Below are positions 6,582-12,590 of a stretch of DNA of 20,235 nucleotides, one piece after another. The position numbers and the translations under genes were made by a program. This DNA comes from CAYYED01 sp964470785 (GTDB lineage Bacteria > Patescibacteriota > Minisyncoccia > Minisyncoccales > PEYH01). The notes beneath the pieces are model-generated. The model ran no database searches and was not told the origin of the DNA. It saw only the letters and a list, made by a program, of their open reading frames with translations. Location: the NCBI GenBank assembly GCA_964470785.1, contig CAYYED010000044.1, positions 1 through 20,235 of the forward strand. Direction: 5' to 3'. The stretch's first letter is position 1. Each line of letters begins with the position of its first letter.

Positions 6582-7259
6582 ATGAATAGCTTAATAGATG
6601 GTTTGATACAAAGGGGATGGTTAAAAACCCCGTATATTATAGAGGCCTTTCGCGCCATTAAGCGCGAAGATTTTTTGCCTCAAGTAATGAAGCATTTAGG
6701 AGAATTAGATGAGGCCCTGTCCATTGGCTTTGGCCAAACTATTTCCCAGCCATTAGTTGTGGCCTTTATGCTGGAACAGCTCCAGCCCCAAAAAGGGGAG
6801 AAAATTTTAGACATTGGAGCCGGGTCGGGGTGGACAACGGCTCTTTTGGCTTACATAGTAAGCCCTCCCCCCACACTCTCCCCCCTCCCCAAAGGGAAAG
6901 GGGGAGATAAAAAGGGGGGAGGGAGGGTTATAGCCATTGAATTAATTCCGGAACTTGTGGAGTTTGGCAAACAAAATGTTGCTAAGTATAATTTTATGAA
7001 AAAAAGAGTTGTAGAGTTTGTTTGCGCCGACGGCTCTAAAGGATATTCTAAAGAATCGCCAATTGATAAAATTTTATGTTCTGCTTCAGCAGAAAATTTG
7101 CCCGAAGAATGGAAAAAACAGCTTAAAATAGGCGGGAAAATAGTTACTCCGATTAATAATTCTATTTGGGTTTTTGAAAAAATTGAACAAAATAGATTTA
7201 AAGAAACAGAGCATCCCGGCTTTGTTTTTGTGCCATTGATTGACCGCAGTTCCTCGTGA
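6582..7259 (+). CDS. pcm: Protein-L-isoaspartate O-methyltransferase-like SAM methyltransferase with an in-frame repeat insertion
   Basis: This 225-aa protein fits the Pcm family, which methylates isoaspartyl residues in damaged proteins using SAM. Visible features are the N-terminal EAFRAIKREDFLP, the GFGQTISQP active-site loop (about residues 49-57), motif I LDIGAGSGW at 77-85, and VIAIELIPELVEFGKQN. Between strand 1 (LLAYIV) and strand 2 (VIAIE) is a 22-residue Pro/Gly/Lys stretch, residues 94-115. The family normally has about five residues here. The stretch is encoded by the polypyrimidine/polypurine palindrome at 6862-6926. The insertion falls in a turn after motif I, so the fold may survive. 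The family is often annotated Pcm in CPR although substrate specificity is untested. The stop is TGA; no strong SD is seen. Confidence 0.88.
   Translation: MNSLIDGLIQRGWLKTPYIIEAFRAIKREDFLPQVMKHLGELDEALSIGFGQTISQPLVVAFMLEQLQPQKGEKILDIGAGSGWTTALLAYIVSPPPTLSPLPKGKGGDKKGGGRVIAIELIPELVEFGKQNVAKYNFMKKRVVEFVCADGSKGYSKESPIDKILCSASAENLPEEWKKQLKIGGKIVTPINNSIWVFEKIEQNRFKETEHPGFVFVPLIDRSSS
6862..6926. repeat. Family B polypyrimidine/polypurine palindrome inside the methyltransferase gene
   Basis: A C/T-rich arm (GCCCTCCCCCC and onward) is followed by the centre CTCCCCAAAGGGAAAGGGGG and a G/A-rich arm ending GGGGGGAGGGAGGG. The centre and outer arms correspond to the elements at 10084-10149 and 13319-13362. 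The reading frame stays open across it. Confidence 0.85.
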
Positions 7260-7293
7260 TTTCCAGAAACCCAGCCAGCATTATATTAATATT

Positions 7294-7319
7294 ACATTTT
7301 TTACGATCGTAAAAAATGT
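7294..7319. promoter_or_regulatory. Perfect 26-bp palindrome upstream of mltG
   Basis: ACATTTTTTACGA is followed directly by its reverse complement. It is 35 bp after the methyltransferase stop and about 33 bp before a TATAAT box at 7353-7358, which has no good -35 partner. It could be a terminator-like hairpin (T/A runs on both arms) or a dimeric protein binding site. Function is not decided by the sequence. Confidence 0.55.
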
Positions 7320-7386
7320 CATACTATTTTTTTATTAAGCCCGTTTTGTCCTTATAATTATAGGTGCGGGAAATAACAGGATTAAA

Positions 7387-8430
7387 ATGTCAAAACTATT
7401 TCTATTTATTTTTATTGTTTTATTTTTTGCTTGCCTTCTTGTTTTTGTTTTTCGTTTTCAGATTTATTCTCCGGCAGACATTTCTGCAAAAGATAAAATC
7501 TTTACCATAAAACAGGGGAGCGGAGTTCTGCAAATAGCCCAAGCCCTTGAAGAGCAAGGCCTCATCAGAAACAAGCATATTTTTGGATTATATATTTTAT
7601 TCAGAGGAGAACAGGGAAATTTAAAAGCAGGCCAGTACCGGCTTTCCGGCGCTATGTCTGCGGAAGAAATAACTGACATTTTTGTTCAGGGAAAAATTGA
7701 GCAAATGAAAATTACCATTATTGAGGGCTGGAACCTAATAGATATTGCCCAATATTTTATTACAAACAATATTATAAAAGATGAAAATGATTTTTATGAT
7801 ATCGTCGGATACCCAAGAATAGATTATAATTTAAATCCGGAAAAGTCCCGGCCAAGAGAGTTTAATGATTATGATTTTTTAGAAGAAAAACCGGATAACG
7901 TCAGCTTGGAGGGGTATCTTTTTCCCGATACTTATTACATTAGAACAGAAGCGACTTTGGAAGAAATTATATCTGCTTTTTTAAGCAATTTAAATAAAAA
8001 ACTTTCTTCGGAAATTCGGGAAGAAATAAAGAGGCAGAATAAAACCATTTTTGAAGTACTGATAATGGCTTCTTTGATTGAAAAAGAAGTGCGCACTCAA
8101 GAAGATATGGAAACGGTTTCGGGTATTTTGTGGAAGCGGTTGGCAATAGGAATGCCTTTGCAAGCAGATGCTACGGTAACATATATTACCGGAAAAAGAA
8201 CGGTGAAAATTCCCTTAAAAGACCTGCAAATTGATTCGTCATACAGCACTTACAAATATTCCGGACTGCCCATAGGTCCTATTTGCAATCCGGGAATGGC
8301 AAGCATTTTAGCCGCTTTAAATCCTAAAAAAAGCCCTTATTTTTATTATCTATCCACGCCCGAAGGCGAGACCCTTTACAGCGCGACGCTTCAGGAGCAT
8401 AATATAAAAAAGGCAAAGTATTTACGATAA
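7387..8430 (+). CDS. mltG: Endolytic murein transglycosylase MltG (YceG family)
   Basis: MltG cleaves nascent peptidoglycan strands at the outer face of the membrane and is thought to set glycan length. The 347-aa protein has an N-terminal membrane helix (about residues 4-22) and a LysM-like region around 38-100. The YceG catalytic domain follows. The catalytic glutamate should be E232 in SLIEKEV, equivalent to E218 of E. coli by motif. The later motifs IDSSYSTYKYSGLPIGPI, NPGMASILAALNP and the C-terminal QEHN are all present. It implies a peptidoglycan wall. A TATAAT box lies at 7353-7358, 28 bp before the ATG. The DJ-1-like gene follows 34 bp downstream and may be co-transcribed. Confidence 0.94.
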   Translation: MSKLFLFIFIVLFFACLLVFVFRFQIYSPADISAKDKIFTIKQGSGVLQIAQALEEQGLIRNKHIFGLYILFRGEQGNLKAGQYRLSGAMSAEEITDIFVQGKIEQMKITIIEGWNLIDIAQYFITNNIIKDENDFYDIVGYPRIDYNLNPEKSRPREFNDYDFLEEKPDNVSLEGYLFPDTYYIRTEATLEEIISAFLSNLNKKLSSEIREEIKRQNKTIFEVLIMASLIEKEVRTQEDMETVSGILWKRLAIGMPLQADATVTYITGKRTVKIPLKDLQIDSSYSTYKYSGLPIGPICNPGMASILAALNPKKSPYFYYLSTPEGETLYSATLQEHNIKKAKYLR

Positions 8431-8435
8431 TTATT

Positions 8436-8456
8436 CCGGAACTTCCGAAGTTCCGG
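8436..8456. repeat. Family C 21-bp hairpin overlapping an SD
   Basis: CCGGAACTT (8436-8444) pairs perfectly with AAGTTCCGG (8448-8456) around CCG. Its last two bases are the first GG of the GGAGGG at 8455-8460, which is spaced correctly for the ATG at 8465. It lies between mltG and the DJ-1-like gene. Confidence 0.85.
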
Positions 8457-8464
8457 AGGGAAGT

Positions 8465-8998
8465 ATGCAAGATCAAACAAAAAAAATTGCTATTATCATT
8501 GCTTTTAGGAATTTTCGCGATGAAGAGTATTTTATTCCTAAACAGGTTTTTGAGAATAATGGTTTTGAGGCGGTAACCGCAAGCACGGAAAAAGGAATTG
8601 CCATTGGCGGAAGCGGGGGAGAGGCAGAAATAGATATTATTTTTGAAGAACTGGATGTTTCACGGTTTGACGCAGTGGTTTTTGTCGGCGGACCCGGGGC
8701 TTATAATCATATTGAAGATGAAAAAGTCCATAATATAGCAAGAGGATTTTTAGAACAAGGCAAGCTTGTTTCAGCAATTTGCATTGCTCCGGCTATTCTG
8801 GCTAAAGCGGGCGTGCTTTCCGGAAGAAAAGCGACAGTTTGGAGTTCGCCGATGGATAAGAAGCCGGTTAAAATATTGGAAGAAAGCGGGGCAAAATATG
8901 AAGACAAGCCGGTTGTGGCTGACGGAAGGATTATTACGGCTAACGGCCCGGCCGCAGCCAAGGCCTTTGCCGAAAAAATCATTGCTGTTTTAAAGTAA
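8465..8998 (+). CDS. DJ-1/PfpI family protein
   Basis: This 177-aa protein matches the DJ-1/PfpI superfamily in length and pattern: an N-terminal strand KKIAIIIAFRNFRDEEY, the central VVFVGGPGAYNHIED, and the nucleophile elbow SAICIAPAILAKAG with Cys at residue 106. The His that follows Cys in PfpI-type proteases (AICHGP) is replaced by Ile-Ala. This is more like the YajL/DJ-1 branch (AICAAP). The later motif DGRIITANGPAAAKAFAEKI is also typical. Members are reported as chaperones, deglycases or oxidative-stress proteins; which applies is unknown. A clear SD, GGAGG at 8455-8459, sits 5 bp before the ATG and overlaps the end of a hairpin. Confidence 0.92.
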   Translation: MQDQTKKIAIIIAFRNFRDEEYFIPKQVFENNGFEAVTASTEKGIAIGGSGGEAEIDIIFEELDVSRFDAVVFVGGPGAYNHIEDEKVHNIARGFLEQGKLVSAICIAPAILAKAGVLSGRKATVWSSPMDKKPVKILEESGAKYEDKPVVADGRIITANGPAAAKAFAEKIIAVLK

Positions 8999-9006
8999 AA
9001 TGCGGG

Positions 9007-9035
9007 TTGACATAAGTATCAATAATTGCTTAAAT
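9007..9035 (+). promoter_or_regulatory. Promoter of the coiled-coil gene
   Basis: TTGACA (9007-9012), a 17-bp spacer ending TGC (extended -10) and TTAAAT (9030-9035). The predicted transcription start falls almost on the ATG at 9044. Confidence 0.6.
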
Positions 9036-9043
9036 GGAGTTGT

Positions 9044-9340
9044 ATGGAGGACTTAAAATCAATTTTAAAAGAATATACAGAAGAAGTTAAAAGACATATT
9101 AGTATTCTTAAAGAAGATGTTGATGGTAGGGTTCAGACCATTGGTGAGCAGTATGGTTCTATTGATAAAAAACTGGATTCTCATGCGGAAGCAATAACTG
9201 AAGTTAAGGAAGATATTGCTATTATTAAGATGGATATTGAGTTTATTAAGGCAGGGATTAAACAGAAAGTAGATGTTGAGGAATTCAGCGCCCTAGAAAA
9301 AAGAGTGGCTATTTTAGAGTCCAAACTTAAGCCTACTTAA
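9044..9340 (+). CDS. Small coiled-coil protein of unknown function
   Basis: From ATG 9044 the protein is 98 aa and almost wholly helical, with heptad-like spacing of I, V and L from about residue 10 to the end (for example IAIIKMDIEFIKAGI and LEKRVAILESKL). There is no signal peptide or membrane helix, so it should be cytoplasmic. Small coiled-coil proteins of this kind are common in CPR genomes, but I recognise no family with known function. The frame could start at TTG 9026, but ATG 9044 has GGAG (9036-9039) just before it and the promoter supports it. A very short leader leaves it unclear whether the GGAG is even transcribed. It precedes the rplJ promoter and is probably a separate unit. 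Confidence 0.75.
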   Translation: MEDLKSILKEYTEEVKRHISILKEDVDGRVQTIGEQYGSIDKKLDSHAEAITEVKEDIAIIKMDIEFIKAGIKQKVDVEEFSALEKRVAILESKLKPT

Positions 9341-9370
9341 AAGGGGTTGACCCCGCTCGCAAGCCAGGGG

Positions 9371-9398
9371 TTGACAAAGTTAATAAAGATTATATACT
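9371..9398 (+). promoter_or_regulatory. Promoter of the rplJ-rplL operon
   Basis: A perfect TTGACA (9371-9376), a 16-bp spacer and TATACT (9393-9398). The predicted start, near 9405, lies just before the L10 leader structure. Confidence 0.8.
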
Positions 9399-9408
9399 GA
9401 ATTTATAT

Positions 9409-9502
9409 TGCCGCAGACAATAGGCGTAAATAAGTCCTATCGAGGCAAAACACAGGATATTTTTCTGTGGAAGATTTATGTCTGCGGCAAGCAGACATTT
9501 TT
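9409..9502 (+). ncRNA. Ribosomal protein L10 leader RNA with an overlapping terminator-like hairpin
   Basis: The closing stem P1 pairs TGCCGCAGACA (9409-9419) with TGTCTGCGGCA (9479-9489), 11 perfect pairs. Inside are hairpin ATAGG/CCTAT (9420-9440), the downstream CGAGG typical of L10 leaders, and hairpin CACAG/CTGTG (9451-9469). TGTCTGC (9479-9485) can instead pair with GCAGACA (9491-9497), followed by TTTTT (9498-9502), an intrinsic-terminator shape. GCAGACA occurs twice (9413-9419 and 9491-9497), so P1 and the terminator exclude each other. The known role of the family is autogenous control by L10-L12. Which fold the protein favours here is not shown. The hairpin ends only 4 bases before the rplJ ATG. 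Confidence 0.8.
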
Positions 9503-9506
9503 AATT

Positions 9507-10031
9507 ATGCCGCTGTCAAAAGAACAAAAGAATAAAACGATAGATAAACTTATTGAGTCCCTGCAAAAACAGAAAGCAATGGTTTTTGTTAATTATTCGG
9601 GCTTAAATGCTCAAGAAATTTTTGAATTAAGAAATAAACTAAAGCAAGCCGGCGCTAAATTAACAATATCTAAAAAAACTTTGGCGCGTATTGCCTTTGA
9701 GAAGCAGGGGATAGATTTTCCTGACGAAATGGCACAAGGGGAATTGGCAATAATTTTTGGAGAGCAGGATGAAGCCGCTCCGGCAAAAATTGTTTATAAT
9801 TTTTCTAAAGAACAGGAAGCATTGCAAATATCGGGCGGTTCCATTGGAGGAGGCAAGGATTGTGAATTTTTAGATAAAAACAAAATTATTGCTTTAGCAG
9901 AAATTCCGTGCCAAAAAGAATTATTCGCAAGATTAGTAGGTGTTTTGTCTGCGCCTATAAGGAATTTTGTTTATCTGCAACAGGCAAACATTAAAGGTCT
10001 GGTCTATGTTTTGGCTAAAGCCAAAATATAA
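9507..10031 (+). CDS. rplJ: 50S ribosomal protein uL10
   Basis: uL10 anchors the L7/L12 stalk to the 23S rRNA. The 174-aa protein begins MPLSKEQKNKTIDKLIESL. It contains the conserved blocks VFVNYSGLNAQEIFELRNKLKQAG, LTISKKTLARIA and SGGSIGG. A C-terminal helical region for L12 binding follows. Although the frame is open further upstream (to 9408), that part overlaps the L10 leader RNA, and the ATG at 9507 gives the normal N-terminus. No SD is visible between the leader hairpin and the start. rplL follows after 146 bp, which contain a family B palindrome. Confidence 0.95.
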   Translation: MPLSKEQKNKTIDKLIESLQKQKAMVFVNYSGLNAQEIFELRNKLKQAGAKLTISKKTLARIAFEKQGIDFPDEMAQGELAIIFGEQDEAAPAKIVYNFSKEQEALQISGGSIGGGKDCEFLDKNKIIALAEIPCQKELFARLVGVLSAPIRNFVYLQQANIKGLVYVLAKAKI

Positions 10032-10083
10032 CCGAACAACTAACAATTAATAACTAATGGTTATTGGCTAAATGAAATCGGTA

Positions 10084-10149
10084 CCCCTTCCCCCACCTTT
10101 ATCCTCCCCCTTCCCCAAGGGAAGGGGGAGGAAGGAGGGGGATGGGGGC
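10084..10149. repeat. Family B palindrome between rplJ and rplL
   Basis: Polypyrimidine then polypurine arms meet at CCCCTTCCCC-AAGGGAAGGG, with outer arms ACCCCTTCCCCC and GGAGGGGGATGGGG. It would form a very stable hairpin in the operon transcript. There is no T-run. Confidence 0.9.
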
Positions 10150-10177
10150 ATATAGCCACTAATAACTAAATAAATTT

Positions 10178-10780
10178 ATGGTAGAAAAAACAACACAACC
10201 TGAAGAAGAAATAAAAGAGAAAGAGCCAAAAGAAGATACTAAAGAGGAAGTCAAGGCAGAGGCGCCTCAAAAAGAGGAAAAAACTGGTTCAAAAGATGAG
10301 CCCAAGGCAGAGGAAAAGAAAGAAAAGAAAGAGGAGGCAAAAGAAGAGTCCTCAGTCCCGGAAGCAGAAGAAGAGGTGGAAGTTCCTAAAAAATTCCAAA
10401 AAATTGTAAAAGAGATTGAGCAAATGAAAGTAATTGATTTAGCAGAATTGGTTAAGATTTTAGAAAAGAAGTTTGGAGTAAGCGCGCAGGCGCCCGTAGC
10501 AATGATGGGAGCAATGCCGGCCGCCGGCGGTGCCGAAGCGGCAGGAGGAGAAGAAGCAAAATCAGAATATGATATTGTCTTAACAGCGGTGGGAGATAAG
10601 AAAATTGATGTTATAAAAGCAGTACGTGATATTACCGGAAAAGGATTAAAAGAAGCCAAGGATATGGTAGATGCCGCGGCAAATGAAGCGCAGGTAGTGA
10701 AAGAAAAGGCCAAAAAGGAAGAAGCAGAGGAGTTGAAGAAAAAGTTTACGGAGGCCGGCGCTACCGTGGAGTTGAAGTAA
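10178..10780 (+). CDS. rplL: 50S ribosomal protein bL12 (L7/L12) with a long acidic N-terminal extension
   Basis: bL12 forms the ribosomal stalk that recruits and activates translation GTPases. The dimerisation domain lies at about residues 68-100 (IEQMKVIDLAELVKILEKKFGV), the Ala/Gly hinge at 101-128, and the C-terminal domain at 129-200 (KKIDVIKAVRDITGKGLKEAK and the final VELK). The usual protein is about 120-125 aa; this one has 200. The extra part is an N-terminal Glu/Lys-rich segment of about 67 residues with no predicted fold. The next Met (residue 83) lies inside the dimerisation domain, so the extension cannot be removed by picking a later ATG start. No SD is seen. Confidence 0.94.
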   Translation: MVEKTTQPEEEIKEKEPKEDTKEEVKAEAPQKEEKTGSKDEPKAEEKKEKKEEAKEESSVPEAEEEVEVPKKFQKIVKEIEQMKVIDLAELVKILEKKFGVSAQAPVAMMGAMPAAGGAEAAGGEEAKSEYDIVLTAVGDKKIDVIKAVRDITGKGLKEAKDMVDAAANEAQVVKEKAKKEEAEELKKKFTEAGATVELK

Positions 10781-10806
10781 GTATATTAATCATACCGTTA
10801 CCGTTT

Positions 10807-11160
10807 GAGCCCTTCGACCCGCCTGCAACGCTATGCTTGCATTGCGGGCAGGCAAGCTCAGGACAGGGCTATCGAGAACATTTCCTAATATACTTCTCGA
10901 CAAGCTCGAAGAATAAATGTTACTGTTTGAGTCCTTCGGCAAGCTCAGGACAGGTCTATCGAGAACATTTCTTAATGTACTTCTCGACAAGCTCGAAGAA
11001 TAAATGTTACTGTTTGAGTCCTTCGGCAAGCTCAGGACAGGTCTATCGAGAACATTTCCTAATGTACTTCTCGACAAGCTCGAAGAATAAATGTTACTGT
11101 TCGAGTTTATCGAGAACATTTCCTAATGTACTTCTCGACAAGCTCGAAATTTCGCTTCTC
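10807..11160. repeat. 87-bp tandem repeat array downstream of rplL
   Basis: Full units start at 10929 and 11016. The unit at 10807 has the same sequence plus a 35-bp family A insert, and a partial unit starts at 11103 lacking the CCTTCGGCAAGCTCAGG core. Each unit reads GAGTCCTTCGGCAAGCTC, then TCTATCGAGAACATTTC, then CTTCTCGACAAGCTCGAAG. Complementary segments (for example CTTCGAGC with GCTCGAAG types) allow hairpins. Open frames through the array follow the 87-bp period (29 codons) and are not genes. The 10781-11313 gap thus contains this array, a less repetitive stretch and a terminator. Confidence 0.9.
10818..10852 (-). repeat. Family A element inserted in the first 87-bp unit
   Basis: The 35 bases start CCCGCCTGCAACGC and end GCGGGCAGG. 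Unit starts at 10807 and 10929 differ by 122, exactly 87 plus 35, so the neighbouring units show the unoccupied site. Exact ends are ambiguous by one or two bases. The copy is in the opposite orientation to those in trmD and beside tRNA-Trp. Confidence 0.85.
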
Positions 11161-11269
11161 GACTCGCTTGCCCCGTTACAAATCACAGATTTATAATCGG
11201 GGCTTTGCTCGCTCGAAGAGTAAAAAAGTCCGCTCACTTGAAACATGTGTTCAAAAGCAAAAAATCACC

Positions 11270-11303
11270 AAAAAAGAGCCCTTTCGGGCCCTTTTTTGTT
11301 TTT
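11270..11303. terminator. Bidirectional intrinsic terminator
   Basis: AAAAAAGAGCCC-TTTC-GGGCCCTTTTTT forms a GC hairpin flanked by A and T runs. It lies between rplL (plus) and the converging gene at 11314-12114 (minus), so it can serve both. Confidence 0.85.
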
Positions 11304-11313
11304 TTATAAAGAT

Positions 11314-12114
11314 TTATCGCTTAAAAATAAAATAAGACACAAGAAGGAGAAGAATAAAAACAATAACTAAAATAATCTGTCTATGCACTTTGATTGAAAT
11401 CGCGGGGAGCCCGAACCGGGGGACTCTCAAAAACCTTCTTTTTCTTTTTATATCAGCATAAATCAAAAAAAGCGCGCCGGAAAACCTTTTCATATACTTT
11501 TTTCTGCTTTTAATAAGTTTGTTTAATGTTTTCTGATTAAAAGGAAAAAGAGTGATAATTTTTTCTGCCAAAAACCCTTCAAAAAAACCGTCAATACCCT
11601 GGGTAAGGACCACAATCTTGTCTTCTCGCGATAAGCGGCCGGAAGCAGCATTAGAAAATACTTTTATTGAAGAGCTGTTTAGAGAGCCCTGAAATTCCAA
11701 ATTTTCACTGACGTCTAAATATTCTCCGCCTCTTAATAAAATCATTTTAATGCGGCCTGCTTTAGAAAAATTTATTGTAAAGTTATCAACACTTAGAACG
11801 GCAATATTTAATTTTCCCAGCCATCTTACGTTTCCCTGGTCGCTTAATTTTTGTAAATAAGAATTGCCTTTCTTAAGCGACTCTTTAAGCGCGATTTCCG
11901 GAGAGCGTTCGGGACTAAAGAAATATTCGTTTCTGATTATCTCGCTTAATTTTTTTAAAATATTTTTGTCTCTGGAAACAGCATCAACAAGTTCGCCTAT
12001 GATATATAGGGTTCCTAATGCCTCTTGTTCCGGGCTTTCCGGCGGAAAGAAAAAGGTTTTTACAACATCATTGCGATTTTTCCCGGGATTGATATGAAAG
12101 TCAAAGGTTTGCAT
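11314..12114 (-). CDS. Tail-anchored PP2C-phosphatase-like protein
   Basis: This 266-aa protein has a soluble N-terminal part of about 240 residues and one C-terminal membrane helix (about 244-264, QIILVIVFILLLLVSYFIF) ending in KR. It should be tail-anchored with the main domain in the cytoplasm. The pattern NVRWLGKLNIAVLSVDNFTINFSKAGRIKMILLR followed by DKIVVLTQGIDGFF resembles the beta-sandwich core of PP2C-like phosphatases (the latter like the LLxSDGL motif). The metal-binding DG near the N-terminus is not evident, and SDG is replaced by TQGID, so catalysis is doubtful. Related proteins occur in CPR as hypotheticals. It has its own promoter whose predicted start lies within a few bases of the ATG. 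Confidence 0.65.
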   Translation of the reverse strand: MQTFDFHINPGKNRNDVVKTFFFPPESPEQEALGTLYIIGELVDAVSRDKNILKKLSEIIRNEYFFSPERSPEIALKESLKKGNSYLQKLSDQGNVRWLGKLNIAVLSVDNFTINFSKAGRIKMILLRGGEYLDVSENLEFQGSLNSSSIKVFSNAASGRLSREDKIVVLTQGIDGFFEGFLAEKIITLFPFNQKTLNKLIKSRKKYMKRFSGALFLIYADIKRKRRFLRVPRFGLPAISIKVHRQIILVIVFILLLLVSYFIFKR

Positions 12115-12123
12115 AGTATTTTT

Positions 12124-12152
12124 ATTATATAAAAAAATTTACAAATTTTCAA
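12124..12152 (-). promoter_or_regulatory. Promoter of the PP2C-like gene
   Basis: On the minus strand TTGAAA (12152-12147), a 17-bp spacer and TATAAT (12129-12124). The -10 box ends only 9 bases before the ATG, and there is no SD, suggesting a leaderless or almost leaderless mRNA. Confidence 0.75.
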
Positions 12153-12297
12153 CTCTCAATTATTAATAATCCAAAATGCAAACCTCAAATCTCAAAGTGA
12201 CAAAAACTCTTTTGTCATTCCCGCGGGGATGACACTGCTGTGTCATTTGGATTTATTTTTTCGCTTAACAGAATTAGTAAATTAAAAATTGTTACTG

Positions 12298-12326
12298 TTG
12301 CTTTATTATAGAATAATTTATAGAAT
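12298..12326 (+). promoter_or_regulatory. Promoter of tRNA-Val
   Basis: TTGCTT (12298-12303), a 17-bp spacer and TAGAAT (12321-12326). The predicted start is near 12333, two bases before the mature tRNA. Confidence 0.7.
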
Positions 12327-12334
12327 AAAGATGC

Positions 12335-12406
12335 GGGCAGCTAGCTCAACGGCAGAGTACTGCATTCACATTGCAGGGGTTACAAGTTCGAATCTTGTGC
12401 TGCCCA
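12335..12406 (+). tRNA. tRNA-Val (CAC)
   Basis: The acceptor stem GGGCAGC (12335-12341) pairs with GCTGCCC (12399-12405), with discriminator A at 12406. The anticodon stem CTGCA/TGCAG encloses TTCACAT, giving anticodon CAC. The T arm is ACAAG-TTCGAAT-CTTGT. CCA is not encoded. Confidence 0.92.
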
Positions 12407-12478
12407 CCCCGTTAGAAATATCTGGAAACCAAACCGTTAAACATATAATTCCAATGGCTTAAGCCATTTCTAACGGGG
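12407..12478. repeat. Long inverted repeat directly after tRNA-Val
   Basis: CCCCGTTAGAAAT (12407-12419) is perfectly complementary to ATTTCTAACGGGG (12466-12478). The 46-base loop has no evident coding content. The left arm starts on the base after the tRNA discriminator, so it could affect 3'-end processing of tRNA-Val or act as its terminator, although no T-run follows. Confidence 0.85.
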
Positions 12479-12491
12479 CCCACCAAGAGTA

Positions 12492-12520
12492 AAGCCGCCG
12501 AGAGCAGGGCTCGGCGGCTT
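12492..12520. terminator. Strong hairpin at the end of the 12591-12926 gene
   Basis: AAGCCGCCGAG (12492-12502) pairs perfectly with CTCGGCGGCTT (12510-12520). It is the first structure downstream of the minus-strand gene and could also serve the plus-strand tRNA. The T-tract is weak on both strands. Confidence 0.6.
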
Positions 12521-12590
12521 CTTGTATTTCAGTGTATCCATGTATCCATTGGAACACTGCAAAGAGCGGTAAAAAAGAACTGCTAACGGC

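Noticed and set aside
9408..9506. Upstream extension of rplJ giving a 207-aa protein
   Set aside because: The extra part is the L10 leader RNA with its paired stems, and the ATG at 9507 gives the normal uL10 N-terminus.
10790..11335. Open reading frames through the 87-bp array on both strands, including 10790-11119 minus, 10837-11196 plus and 11126-11335 plus
   Set aside because: The 87-bp unit is a multiple of three, so a stop-free frame repeats itself. The translations are repetitive and have no start signals.
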